Below are positions 34,900 to 44,024 of a DNA stretch of 64,000 nt, piece after piece (position 1 is the first letter of the stretch; the number at the start of each line of letters is the position of its first letter). The stretch is taken from NCBI GenBank assembly GCA_049698695.1, contig JBAVYH010000168.1, positions 9,241 through 73,240 on the forward strand, given 5' to 3'. The position numbers and the translations under genes are program-made. Source of the DNA: Bog-375 sp049698695 (GTDB taxonomy: Bacteria; Acidobacteriota; Terriglobia; Bryobacterales; Bryobacteraceae). Below the pieces are notes generated by a model that was not told the DNA's origin, ran no database searches, and worked only from the letters and a program-made list of their open reading frames with translations.

Positions 34900-37800
34900 C
34901 TAGTTGGCCACTACGCGCTCGTTCAGCGTGGTGGCGCCGGTGCTGCCCTGGCTGATCACCAGTGGCACGCTCATGCCCTGGGTGACGCTGCCGGGTACCA
35001 CGGCATTGATCTGGTAGACCCCGATCTCACCCGGTGCCAGGCCGGCATATTGTATCTGCAATTGGGAACCGCCCAACGTGATCGTGGGTCCAATGGAAGC
35101 CCAGGCCAGGGGGCTGGTGGGCGCCGGCAAGCCAGCGGTCACCAAGGGAGAGGTGAGGCCCATACCGGTCAGATAAATCACCAGCGTGTCTCCCGGCCGA
35201 ATCGGATTGGTGCCGGTGACAAGCTGATTATTCTCCGCGCGGAAGACGGTCGCCAGGCCCGTGACCGGCCCTGCGACGCCGGACAGGAACACGCTTGGCG
35301 CGGTCGCTAGAACCGTGAAGTGGAGGCTGCTGCTGACCCCGCCCGGCGTGTGAACGCTGATGGTGGAGGGGCCAATGACGTTGTTAGGCAACTGCGCGTT
35401 GATCTGCGTACGGGAAACGAACAGCAGCGGTACCGGCGTGCCGTTGACGCTCAGACAAGACTGCCCCAGCGCCGTCGGCAGCGGGATTTGCGAAGTCGCC
35501 ACGCTCACCGGGCTCATCCCGGTGCCCCAAACCGTGATCAGGCCGCCCGGCGCAACCGGCGCCGTGCCATTCGCCGCATTCACGACGCTGCTGATTACAG
35601 GCGGCGCGAAGGCGGCTGCGTAGTTCTGGCTCAGGACGGTGAAACCGGAGGTGCTGAGCACAACGATCTGGCCCGAGCCCGGCAACGGAGCCACCGTGCG
35701 GCTGAAATCGGTCGACTGGCTGAGGCTGCTGCTGCCCGAGCCATTGGTCGAAGTGGTGCCAGTCGTGGTGGTCGAGCCCGATCCCGAGCTGGAGCTCGAA
35801 CTGGAGCTCCCCGAGGCGATCGCCGGGCTGCTGCCGTTGGTGGGCAACAGCGGCGCTTCTACCATCGGGATGGGGCTTTGGGCGGTCGACGAAAGGGACG
35901 CGAAATATTGAATCGTGCCCGGGCTGGCAATGGTGGGCGCCGTCGTCAGATAGCCGCTGGCGGTGTTGTTCTGATCGACGAAGGTGAAGCCCGAGGGATT
36001 GCCACCGGCCGTGTTGAAGGCCCCGACCGGCACCAGGGATGCATTCAGGATGGCGCTGCCGGCGACATAGTAGTCGTAGCTTGACGCGCCGTAGGAGCCC
36101 GACAGGGCCGAGTAGTCCTGCCGCGCGACCGTGAAGCTGCCGGCTGCCGCGGAGTATAGCATCACCGTGCCATCGGGCCCGGCGAGCAGAACGTTGGCTC
36201 CGTTGGGCGAGGAGCTTAGCACCGACATATCGGAAACTGAGTTCTTCCAGGGTCCCAAGGTAGGCATTTGGGTGCCGACCAGATTGACGGGATCGAGCAC
36301 ATCGACTTTCCCGGTGAAATCGGATTCGTCGCGCACCAGCGCCAGGATGCCGCTGTTGGACACGGCGACCGACCGCCCGTAATGCGAGCCGGGCAGGGTG
36401 ATGGGCGGCAGCGCCTGCAGCGTATCCAGGTTAAATACATTCACCAGGTTGGAATCGTTGTTGGCCACGAGGAGGTGCGTCTGGTCCTGCGTGATCGCCA
36501 TCCCCGACGGTGTCGTCGCAGTTCGCAGGCTGGTCAGCAACTGGCTGGTAGCGCCGTCGTAGACCAGCACCTTGTTGCGGTCCTGGCGCGCAATATAGAA
36601 GCGGTTGCGGATGGGGTCCGCGATAATGTCGCTCAGCACCCCGGGGACGTCGACCACCGTGCCCCGCTGGTCCTCGTCCGGATTGCTGACCAGCACACGC
36701 ACCGGAATCGGCTGGTTGACGGCCGATACCGAAGAGATCGTCACCGGAACCACGCTGGTGCCGAGCGCGCTCTTGAAGTAGGTCGGGTCAGCGCTCACCG
36801 TGATGGTGGCCGGCGTGACGCCTGAAGACGGCGAAATCAGTATGCCGGCGCCCGGAGTGAGCTCGAAATCCGTGTGATTCCCGCCCGGATCGGCGAGGGT
36901 GAAGGTCTGGCTCACCTGGGCCTCGTTGCAGAAGCTGGTCTGGATCAGCACGTCTTCCTGGCCCGGTTCGACCCGGTTGAACGAGTTGAGCGATCCCACC
37001 GGAAGCACCGTCACGCCGCTATCCGACATGGCGTACATCACGGTCGCCGCCTGGTTCAACACCGCCCGCCCGACCAGGTTCTCCGGAAGCGTCAGCCGCT
37101 CCCGGTAGGTCAGGTTGTCGGCGTCCATTACCAGCATGGACGGCAGCAGCGTGGACGACCCCGCCGGCTGGTTCGAGGATGGCAGTGGGCTGCCGCCGGG
37201 CTGCGATGCATCCGGGATCTGCGCGTAGATGATGCTGTTAGCCCAGTCGTAGGCGCTGCCGGTAATGTACTTGGATGTGACTACGTTGGGGTAGCGCCCT
37301 TGCACCATGATGTTCGCGTTGAACAGCGACCAGCCGACCATGGCGCTGGTCCCGTCTCCGGACACGGCGATGCGCGGCAGCAGCGCCGGCGACGTGATCC
37401 ACGTAACCGCGTTGAAACTGCCGTTGAGGGCGTTATACCAGAAAACCAGTTGTGTGCCGGTTCCCGCGCCGCAAATGCCCCATGCGGTCCAGCCGTCGCC
37501 CGATGTGCTGAGGGAGGCCTCGGTGAAGGCTCCCGGCAGCGCCGGCCCCGGCTGCGGAATCGGCTGCGGCGCAATCGAAGCCGCGAGATCGGCTAATGAT
37601 ATCAGGGTATCGATCTCTCCGGTTTCCGGATTGAGCGTCAGGATGTGTGCGGTCGTTACGATTATCGCCACGCCGCCCTGGTCGCCGCTCATTGTGTTGA
37701 CGAAGCTCACTCCCAGCGGCGATTCGCCCAGCGCGTAAGTGGTCTGCGCCTGTGTGCCCAGGTTGATCACTGTGACCAGATTGCCGCCGGCGGCCGTTGC

Positions 37801-38118
37801 ACCGGTCCCGGTGGAGGTGCCGAAGTTGGCATAGTGGACCGCTACCAGGTATTGCCCGCTTGGCGCCAAAGAGATCGCTGCCGGAAACGGAGCCACGTTG
37901 AACGAGCTCTGAATGGTGTAATCGGCAAGCGACATCACGTCGATGGTGGCGGAGGCAAAATCCGCGATGTACAAAACGTTCCGCTGCTCATCGAGGGCGA
38001 TATCGGAAGCCGTGCCGCCGATTGGCACCACGGTTCCGAACGTTGCGGCAACTGACAGCCCAGCTCCGGCAGTCAGAAGCGTCATTGTAATCGAAAAGAG
38101 TAGTCTTGTCCCACGCAT
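34900..38118 (-). CDS. large secreted beta-propeller protein with TIGR03437 C-terminal domain
   Basis: A 1072-residue exported protein. After a signal peptide (SITMTLLTAGAGLSVAA) the first 700 residues show repeated YVTN-like propeller blades (DIALDEQRNVLYIADFASATIDV; DIIADPIRNRFYIARQDRNKVLVYDG; GMAITQDQTHLLVANND), interrupted by an Ig-like block. A Ser/Thr/Gly-rich low-complexity linker lies about residues 763-793. The last 230 residues form the Solibacter-type TIGR03437 domain (VVNAANGTAPVAPGGLITVWG ... VPLLFVSRTQINAQLP ... GDTLVIYLTGMG). ATG 38118 gives the signal peptide; the frame to 38175 adds a non-signal extension. Probably a surface protein; ligand unknown. Confidence 0.85.
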   Translation of the reverse strand: MRGTRLLFSITMTLLTAGAGLSVAATFGTVVPIGGTASDIALDEQRNVLYIADFASATIDVMSLADYTIQSSFNVAPFPAAISLAPSGQYLVAVHYANFGTSTGTGATAAGGNLVTVINLGTQAQTTYALGESPLGVSFVNTMSGDQGGVAIIVTTAHILTLNPETGEIDTLISLADLAASIAPQPIPQPGPALPGAFTEASLSTSGDGWTAWGICGAGTGTQLVFWYNALNGSFNAVTWITSPALLPRIAVSGDGTSAMVGWSLFNANIMVQGRYPNVVTSKYITGSAYDWANSIIYAQIPDASQPGGSPLPSSNQPAGSSTLLPSMLVMDADNLTYRERLTLPENLVGRAVLNQAATVMYAMSDSGVTVLPVGSLNSFNRVEPGQEDVLIQTSFCNEAQVSQTFTLADPGGNHTDFELTPGAGILISPSSGVTPATITVSADPTYFKSALGTSVVPVTISSVSAVNQPIPVRVLVSNPDEDQRGTVVDVPGVLSDIIADPIRNRFYIARQDRNKVLVYDGATSQLLTSLRTATTPSGMAITQDQTHLLVANNDSNLVNVFNLDTLQALPPITLPGSHYGRSVAVSNSGILALVRDESDFTGKVDVLDPVNLVGTQMPTLGPWKNSVSDMSVLSSSPNGANVLLAGPDGTVMLYSAAAGSFTVARQDYSALSGSYGASSYDYYVAGSAILNASLVPVGAFNTAGGNPSGFTFVDQNNTASGYLTTAPTIASPGTIQYFASLSSTAQSPIPMVEAPLLPTNGSSPAIASGSSSSSSSSGSGSTTTTGTTSTNGSGSSSLSQSTDFSRTVAPLPGSGQIVVLSTSGFTVLSQNYAAAFAPPVISSVVNAANGTAPVAPGGLITVWGTGMSPVSVATSQIPLPTALGQSCLSVNGTPVPLLFVSRTQINAQLPNNVIGPSTISVHTPGGVSSSLHFTVLATAPSVFLSGVAGPVTGLATVFRAENNQLVTGTNPIRPGDTLVIYLTGMGLTSPLVTAGLPAPTSPLAWASIGPTITLGGSQLQIQYAGLAPGEIGVYQINAVVPGSVTQGMSVPLVISQGSTGATTLNERVVAN

Positions 38119-38269
38119 ACAATATAGTCTTCCCGCGACTATTCGAATTACAGGACCAAATGGGGCGTGAATCAATGATCGAAATGGCTAGTAGTTCCGC
38201 CATTACCAAAGTTAGTCGTGTATTTCTGGGGGTTTACGCGTATACTCGCCTCGGAATCGAGGCTGCAAG

Positions 38270-40606
38270 GTGTCACAAATGTTCGCGCGCTCCAGCGCGC
38301 AATTCAGCTTGATCAGAGATGTTGCGGCAAGGCTCTTCCTGGCCGCGGGCCTTTTCGGTGGGCTGGCGTTTACGCCGCAAGCCCGCGCTCAGACGGTGTT
38401 GGTCCATGTCTCGGCGGTGCCCGCGGGAGCCTATTTCATGGTGGACAACCAGACCTACAACTCTACGCAGAGCTTCGCCTGGCCGGTGGGAAGTCAGCAC
38501 ACGCTGGTCGTAGCTTCCACCATTCAGCCATACATTCTGGCTCCCACTGTGTATACGTTTGTCAACTGGAGCGCCGGTTCGGAGACGTTTACCTCGCCAT
38601 CGATCATGGTCATGGCTAACCCCTCCGTGACGCAATATACAGCGAATTTCAGTACCACCTACACCCTCAACGCGATTGTCAGCTCGACCTGCGGGGCTGT
38701 CCCCTGCGGTGGATCGCCGGGGACGATTTTCGTGAACGGGATCGCGGAGGCGCTCATGGTGCCACCGTTGCCGCAGCCTTATGCCGCAGGCAGCAGTGTG
38801 ATCCTGGTAGCCGTCACCAATCCGGGCTATACCTTCACCGGTTGGACTCCCGGCGCCAATCAGTTGATTACTGGAGAGCAGGACACCGTCACCATGAATG
38901 GGCCCGTCGTGGCCGTTGCCAATTTCACCTTGGCCGCGCCGGTCACTTTCGCCTCGGTGCCAAGCGGGCTGGAAGTGCTGGTGGATAGCCAGCCAACCGT
39001 CACTCCCTCCACCGAGTGGCTGGCGTGGGGAAGTGTGCACGCGCTGTCCACGATTTCTCAGCAGAAAGACGCTACCGGGAACCTGTGGGTGTTTGCTTCC
39101 TGGAGCGATGGCGGAGCCATCAGCCATAACCTCACGGTGCCTCAATCCTCGGCGCCGGTCACACTTACCGCCACCTTCACGCCCGGTGTGTTGAACACTT
39201 TTCTGACTTCACCCCCCCGACTCAATCTGACGGTGGATGGCCGCAGCAACTGGACCAATTGGAACTTCGCCTGGGCCTTGGGCTCGACTCATACTTTCGC
39301 CGCGCCGGCTACCGAGACCGATGCGCAAGGACGTTTGTGGAGTTTCACCGGTTGGTCCAACGGCGGAGCGGCGGCGCAGACGGTGACCGTCACCACCGGC
39401 GGCACTTACACCGCGACCTACCAGCAGTTAGCGCAGCTCACCGTGAGCAGCAGCCTTCCCGGCATTTCGGTCAGCGTGAATGGAACCTCCTGCGCCACGC
39501 CTTGCACGGTGCAGCCGCCGGTGGGGTCGCAGGTGACCATCACTGCGCCGGCCAGCGTGCCGGTGAGCGCCAATTCGCGGCAGGATCTGCTTGGATGGTC
39601 AACCGGAGCCGCAGCCGGCAACCTCACGCTTACCGCGCCGGCCAGCGCCACTACCGTGACCGCCAATTACCATTTGATGAACTATCTGGCAACGGCCACC
39701 AACCCCGCAGGCGCGGCAACCTGGAACCTGCAGCCGGCTTCGCCGGACGGATACTACGATTACCGGACCGTGGTCAACATCAGCCTGAGCCCGTTGCCGG
39801 GCTATCAATTCCGCAATTGGAGCGGTGACTTGAACGGCATCACGCCGTTCGGAATGCTCTTGATGAGCCAGCCGCGCTCCGTGACGGCGCTGTTTGCCAC
39901 CATTCCCTATCTGCCGGACGGCGCGGTGACCAATGCCGTCGGAACCACTCCCTCCAGTGCCGTGGCGCCCGGCTCGGCGATTTCGATTTTCGGCGCAAAC
40001 CTGGCCGACGACGTGAAGGTGAATCTGGCCAGTTCGATGCCGCAGACGTTGGACGGAGTGACAGTCTCGATCGCCGGCCGTCTGCTGCCGCTGTATTATG
40101 TGTCGCCGACCCAAATCAACGCCCAACTGCCGGCGGACCTGCCGCTGGGCGCCTCGAACCTGGTGGTGACCACGCCGGAACAGGCGCAGGTCACCTCCAG
40201 CTTCACCATCGCGCAGGATGCGCCGGGCTTATTTGCCGTCACTTCGAATGACAAGGCGTACGCACTCGCGTTTCATCCGGACGGCACGCTGGTGACCGAA
40301 GCTTCTCCCGCCAAGGCGGGCGAAGCGCTCACCCTGTACGGAACCGGTTTCGGCCCGACCACACCGCTGCGGCCGGAGGGCCTGCCGGTGCCGAAATCGC
40401 CTTCGTACGTGGTGACCGACCCGGCCAGCGTGCAAGTGGGCACAGCCAGCTTCGCGGCACAAAGCGCCTATGCCATGCCCGGCGCGGTGGGCATCGATGT
40501 CGTCGAATTCGCGCTCGGGGCCGATGCGCCTTCGGGCGGCGACTTCCAGATCACGGTGACCATCAACAAAGTGGTGAGCAACGCCGTCCTGCTGCCGATC
40601 CAGTAG
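38270..40606 (+). CDS. large secreted protein with InlB-like repeats and TIGR03437 C-terminal domain
   Basis: A 778-residue exported protein with an N-terminal signal (LFLAAGLFGGLAFTPQARA). Residues about 45-540 hold at least five copies of a divergent InlB B-repeat-like unit, each with a FxxWSxG core (FVNWSAGSETF, FTGWTPGANQ, FASWSDGGAI, FTGWSNGGAA, LLGWSTGAAA, FRNWSGDLNG). The last 230 residues are a TIGR03437 domain (VTNAVGTTPSSAVAPGSAISIFG ... YVSPTQINAQLPADLP). The start is GTG 38270 or ATG 38279. It diverges from the 34900-38118 gene, whose product ends in the same domain, so the pair may be a co-regulated surface system. Confidence 0.87.
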   Translation: MSQMFARSSAQFSLIRDVAARLFLAAGLFGGLAFTPQARAQTVLVHVSAVPAGAYFMVDNQTYNSTQSFAWPVGSQHTLVVASTIQPYILAPTVYTFVNWSAGSETFTSPSIMVMANPSVTQYTANFSTTYTLNAIVSSTCGAVPCGGSPGTIFVNGIAEALMVPPLPQPYAAGSSVILVAVTNPGYTFTGWTPGANQLITGEQDTVTMNGPVVAVANFTLAAPVTFASVPSGLEVLVDSQPTVTPSTEWLAWGSVHALSTISQQKDATGNLWVFASWSDGGAISHNLTVPQSSAPVTLTATFTPGVLNTFLTSPPRLNLTVDGRSNWTNWNFAWALGSTHTFAAPATETDAQGRLWSFTGWSNGGAAAQTVTVTTGGTYTATYQQLAQLTVSSSLPGISVSVNGTSCATPCTVQPPVGSQVTITAPASVPVSANSRQDLLGWSTGAAAGNLTLTAPASATTVTANYHLMNYLATATNPAGAATWNLQPASPDGYYDYRTVVNISLSPLPGYQFRNWSGDLNGITPFGMLLMSQPRSVTALFATIPYLPDGAVTNAVGTTPSSAVAPGSAISIFGANLADDVKVNLASSMPQTLDGVTVSIAGRLLPLYYVSPTQINAQLPADLPLGASNLVVTTPEQAQVTSSFTIAQDAPGLFAVTSNDKAYALAFHPDGTLVTEASPAKAGEALTLYGTGFGPTTPLRPEGLPVPKSPSYVVTDPASVQVGTASFAAQSAYAMPGAVGIDVVEFALGADAPSGGDFQITVTINKVVSNAVLLPIQ

Positions 40607-40686
40607 AGAGGCAGGCAGCGGCCCGCGCCGGCCTCGGCGCTCCGCACACGGCGGACCTTTTGCGAGCGCGCGATCGGAAACGCGCG

Positions 40687-41247
40687 TTATCGAAACACCA
40701 TGTGACCCGGCGCGGTGTGGCGCGCGGCGCACCACTCCAGGTAAAGGCGGCCGTAGCTGGCGGTGATGTAATCCTGCTCGCGAAAGCCGAGGCGCCGCGC
40801 CATCCGGTCGATCCAGCGCGGGCTGCCTTCCAGCTCCAGGTAGACGCCGATCGGCGTCTCATCCAGGGTCGCCATGCCGGAAGTGCCGGGCAGGCGATAT
40901 TCGGTGCGATATTTTTCGTAGCGAAACGCCGGCTGGTAGCCGAGGCGCTTCAGAATCAGGCCGCACGTGGCGGCGCTCGACAGGTTCACCTCCAGCTCCT
41001 CGCGGGTCTTGTGCCGGGCCGCCAGCGGTGGGCCCTTGAAGGTGAAGGTGTCTGTGCCCGGAGTTTCGCGCACGCGTAGCAGGAGATTCGCCCGGCGCAG
41101 GCCGCGATCCGCCGTGTCGAAAATCGTGTTGGCTTCGAACACGCAGCGGCGCGCGACGCGAAATCCGGCCTGGCGCAGCAGGCGCCGCGCGGCTGCCGCG
41201 TCCGGCGCCGCCAGCTTGATTTCGATTTCGTGAGTCCCGCGGAGCAT
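40687..41247 (-). CDS. CYTH domain (class IV adenylate cyclase-like) protein
   Basis: A 186-residue protein of the CYTH superfamily, which hydrolyses or cyclises nucleoside triphosphates and related phosphates inside a beta-barrel. The signature EIEIKL is at residues 7-12, followed by basic and acidic strand motifs (NLLLRVRETPG, TFTFKGPP, RYEKYRTEYRLPG, TPIGVYLELEG). Several CYTH enzymes act on triphosphate or thiamine triphosphate; which applies here is unknown. ATG 41247 is chosen; the longer frame to 41379 overlaps the DUF2203 gene and lacks family sequence. Confidence 0.87.
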   Translation of the reverse strand: MLRGTHEIEIKLAAPDAAAARRLLRQAGFRVARRCVFEANTIFDTADRGLRRANLLLRVRETPGTDTFTFKGPPLAARHKTREELEVNLSSAATCGLILKRLGYQPAFRYEKYRTEYRLPGTSGMATLDETPIGVYLELEGSPRWIDRMARRLGFREQDYITASYGRLYLEWCAARHTAPGHMVFR

Positions 41248-41254
41248 TCGCGTT

Positions 41255-41686
41255 TCAGTCGCCGCGATGGTTGTCCAGAAAGTCGCGGTCCACCGGCTTG
41301 CGGCCGCGAAACCCCTCGTCCACTCCGTGCCAGAAACCGATCCCAGGCTCGCCCAGCCGCCAGCACAGGTAGACTTCATCGCCGTGCAGCAGGGTCGGGA
41401 AGTCCACCAGGCCGGTGTCCAGGTCTTTGATCAGGCAGCCCAAGTTCTGCACCTGCTCGATGGCGGCGCGCAGGTGAGCGATGGCGGTCTCCCGCCGCGT
41501 CTGCACCGCGCCAATGCGGCCGCGGTCCAGCTTCACGCCGCCCATCAGGGCCACGCGTTCGCGGTACTCGGTGAGCTCCCCTTGCGCCTGCTCGAGATCG
41601 CTCTTTAGATCGATGGCGCTCCGCAGCAGCGGCTCCAGCCGCGAAAGCAACCGCTCGGCTTCGGCCAGCGTGAAGCGCTTGGACAT
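41255..41686 (-). CDS. DUF2203 family protein
   Basis: A 143-residue cytoplasmic protein. The N-terminal helix (FTLAEAERLLSRLEPLLRSAIDLKSDLEQAQGEL) is a coiled coil, followed by LIKDLDTGLVDFPTLLHGDEVYLCWRLGEPGIGFWHGVDEGFRGRKPVD, the DUF2203 signature. Its biochemical role is unknown. It lies 4 bases after the YjbQ gene and 7 bases before the CYTH gene, so the three form one operon. Confidence 0.9.
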   Translation of the reverse strand: MSKRFTLAEAERLLSRLEPLLRSAIDLKSDLEQAQGELTEYRERVALMGGVKLDRGRIGAVQTRRETAIAHLRAAIEQVQNLGCLIKDLDTGLVDFPTLLHGDEVYLCWRLGEPGIGFWHGVDEGFRGRKPVDRDFLDNHRGD

Positions 41687-41690
41687 GGTT

Positions 41691-42194
41691 TCAGATGCCG
41701 GACACCTGGACCGACATGGTGCGGCTGCGCGGGCCGTCGAATTCCGCCAGAATGATGCTCTGCCAGGTGCCCAGCAGCACCGCGGAATTGCGCACCTGCA
41801 GGGAAAGTGCTTGGCCCATCAGCATGCCGCGCAGATGAGAATCGGCGTTGCGGCGATCGCAGTCGCTGTAGCGCGGGTCGTTGTGCCGCCAGTTGCCGTC
41901 GCGGCGCACCAGGTCTTCCAGGATCGCGCGCATGTCGGCCAGCAGCGCGTCCTGCCATTCGTTGAGGAAGACCGCCGTGGTCGTGTGCAGCGATTGCAGG
42001 TGAACGATGCCGTCGCGGACGCCGCTCTTGCGCACGATGTCGTTGATCCGGTCGGTGATGTTGATGAGCTGCAGGCGCTCGTTGGTGATCCAGTCCACCA
42101 CGCGATGGAAGATCTTGAATGACGAAGATGGCGCGGCCGGCGAAGCGTCGGCTTCCCTTGCTTCCGCCGCGATTGACCCTTTGTGAGCACTCAT
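41691..42194 (-). CDS. YjbQ family protein (secondary thiamine-phosphate synthase enzyme)
   Basis: A 167-residue protein of the YjbQ/UPF0047 family. Characteristic sequence is DRINDIVRKSGVRDGIVHLQSLHTTTAVFLNE, then HNDPRYSDCDRRNADSHLRGMLMGQALSLQVRNSAVLLGTWQSIILAEFDGPRSRTM. Family members carry weak thiamine-phosphate synthase activity; the native role is uncertain. ATG 42194 is chosen over GTG 42206. It is the first gene of a three-gene cluster with DUF2203 and CYTH proteins. Confidence 0.9.
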   Translation of the reverse strand: MSAHKGSIAAEAREADASPAAPSSSFKIFHRVVDWITNERLQLINITDRINDIVRKSGVRDGIVHLQSLHTTTAVFLNEWQDALLADMRAILEDLVRRDGNWRHNDPRYSDCDRRNADSHLRGMLMGQALSLQVRNSAVLLGTWQSIILAEFDGPRSRTMSVQVSGI

Positions 42195-42346
42195 GGAGAT
42201 TTCCACGCCCCTTTACAGTTCAGATGCGCTGACCGCGCATCCCGTGACAAAAAGGCGGCGGCGGTTTTCTCCAGTATACCGCCGGCCGGGTAGGGCGCCC
42301 CGGACCTGCGGCCGGCGTTGGGATCGTCGGACCCGGCCGCCGTACG

Positions 42347-43270
42347 CTACTCGGTGATCGGCGAGCAACACGGCGTCTGAACCGGCTTCGGCTCCATCAA
42401 TTCCACCCGCGTCAGATTCGGATCGTAGAGGTTCAACTGCCACTTGCCATCGCGTCCGATCTTGGGCTGGTCGCCGTCGAGGTCCATGCCGCGGGCCTTC
42501 AGTGTCTCCAGTGCGCGCGCCACGCTGGGCACTCCCAGCGCCAGATGATGCATCACGCCCAGCGTGCGAGGCGTCGGATTGTTGACGTTCAGCATGTATT
42601 CCAGCCAATCCGTGCCATCCGGCACGCGCATGTCCACCCAATCGGTGCGATCGTCCGTCATGCCGCCGTGCCATGTCTCGTGGAAGCCGAGGATGTCTTT
42701 GTAGAAGCGGTCGGCCGCGGCGCGATCCTTCACCGTTATGCCGACGTGGATGATGCGCTCGGAAATCCGTGTCGCCGGCAGATACTTGCCGAAATTGCGG
42801 CTATGCAGCGATCCCGGAATGTACTCCATGAACTCCACGTTGTGGCCGTCCGGATCCTTGACCATCAAGCTGTAATTCCCGTCGCGGCCGAGCTGGAGCG
42901 AATCCGGAACCTTTACCCCGCGCCAGGCCAGATAGGCCCGCAGTTTGCCGGCATCCGCGGTCTCAAAGCAGATGTGGGAGAGACGGTCTTCGGCCGCACC
43001 TTTCAATTCCGGAAAGATTTCGATGTACTGATGGTCATTCACTTTGAAATAGGTCAGCAGCAGCCCGCCGGTGGGTTTATCGAGCGTGAACGGCTCCTCG
43101 AAACCGAGATCGTAGCCGTAGAAGTTGCGGGCTGCGGCCAAATTGTCGGTCTTCAGGGCGATGTGACCCACGCCGACGATCGGTGGACGCGGCACAGGGG
43201 CCGTCTGCGCGTTCGCGGCCGCGGCACACCAGGCGAGAGTTGCGGCTAACAATCCCAGGCGACGCTTCAT
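42347..43270 (-). CDS. exported protein with two VOC (glyoxalase-type) domains
   Basis: A 307-residue protein with a signal peptide (LLAATLAWCAAAANAQ) and two vicinal-oxygen-chelate modules, about residues 30-150 and 170-295. Potential metal-site histidines lie in GVGHIALKTDNLAAARNFYG, SHICFETADAG, IHVGITVKDRAAADRFYK and HHLALGVPSVARALE. The tandem arrangement can form one dioxygenase- or glyoxalase-type active site. Export is unusual for this fold. It is followed upstream on the same strand, 21 bases away, by the exported DinB-like gene. Confidence 0.85.
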   Translation of the reverse strand: MKRRLGLLAATLAWCAAAANAQTAPVPRPPIVGVGHIALKTDNLAAARNFYGYDLGFEEPFTLDKPTGGLLLTYFKVNDHQYIEIFPELKGAAEDRLSHICFETADAGKLRAYLAWRGVKVPDSLQLGRDGNYSLMVKDPDGHNVEFMEYIPGSLHSRNFGKYLPATRISERIIHVGITVKDRAAADRFYKDILGFHETWHGGMTDDRTDWVDMRVPDGTDWLEYMLNVNNPTPRTLGVMHHLALGVPSVARALETLKARGMDLDGDQPKIGRDGKWQLNLYDPNLTRVELMEPKPVQTPCCSPITE

Positions 43271-43291
43271 ACGCAGTAGTGTCATGGCGCG

Positions 43292-43831
43292 CTACTTCTT
43301 GACGGCGGCAGCCGGCATCTGCCGTTCGCTGGAGGGCGGCACGATACCTTTGATCCGCATATAGGTGACGAGGTTGCCGTAGTGTTCCATGTTGTGCGCG
43401 GTGTTGAAGTCCATGGCGCCGAGCTTGGTGATCTTCATGCCGAAGAAGGCGACCAAATCAGCGGCGTTGGCGTCGGTCATCTTGTCGTACGCCGCGTCGC
43501 AATAGGCGAAGGCTTCTTTCAGCGCGGGCACAATCTCGTCCTTGGTCTTCATGGTCTTCTCGATGCCCTTCTGAACGCTCTTCCCTTCGGCGACAAGGCC
43601 GCAGAACTCATACTGGCCGTCGGCGATGTGGGCAAACAACTGGCCGACGGTGCGAACGTCCTTGGTCGGCTGGAAGGACCACAGGTCGTCGGGGATCTTG
43701 TCCACCGAACGCAGCACGTCGCTCTTGGAGATGGCGTAGATCCTTTTTGAAACGGTGACCAGCGGGTTGGACGGCATTTCCTGAGCGGAAACGACGGCGG
43801 TAAACAATAGCGCAGCGGCGAAGAGTTTCAT
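43292..43831 (-). CDS. exported DinB-like metal-binding protein
   Basis: A 179-residue protein with a signal peptide (MKLFAAALLFTAVVSAQ) and a four-helix DinB/YfiT-type bundle. The three metal-binding histidines are visible in TVGQLFAHIADGQYEFCG and NTAHNMEHYGNLVTYMRIKGIVPPSS. DinB-superfamily proteins bind a divalent metal and often transfer thiols; secreted members of unknown function are numerous in Solibacter-type genomes. It probably forms a two-gene unit with the VOC protein downstream. Confidence 0.87.
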   Translation of the reverse strand: MKLFAAALLFTAVVSAQEMPSNPLVTVSKRIYAISKSDVLRSVDKIPDDLWSFQPTKDVRTVGQLFAHIADGQYEFCGLVAEGKSVQKGIEKTMKTKDEIVPALKEAFAYCDAAYDKMTDANAADLVAFFGMKITKLGAMDFNTAHNMEHYGNLVTYMRIKGIVPPSSERQMPAAAVKK

Positions 43832-44024
43832 AGGTTGTCCTTTTGCTGGGATTCGGGACTATTATTGCACTTCCTCGGGCTGCCGGTTGAGCGGGACGCT
43901 GGCGGGCGCTGGCTGCGACGCCTCGGAACACCTGCAAGCCGGGCTTTCGAACGTAATCGACACCCTGCTGGGCGAGCGGCGCTGGCGAATCCGCGCCGGC
44001 AGGATACAGAAAGGTCCCGGTGCT

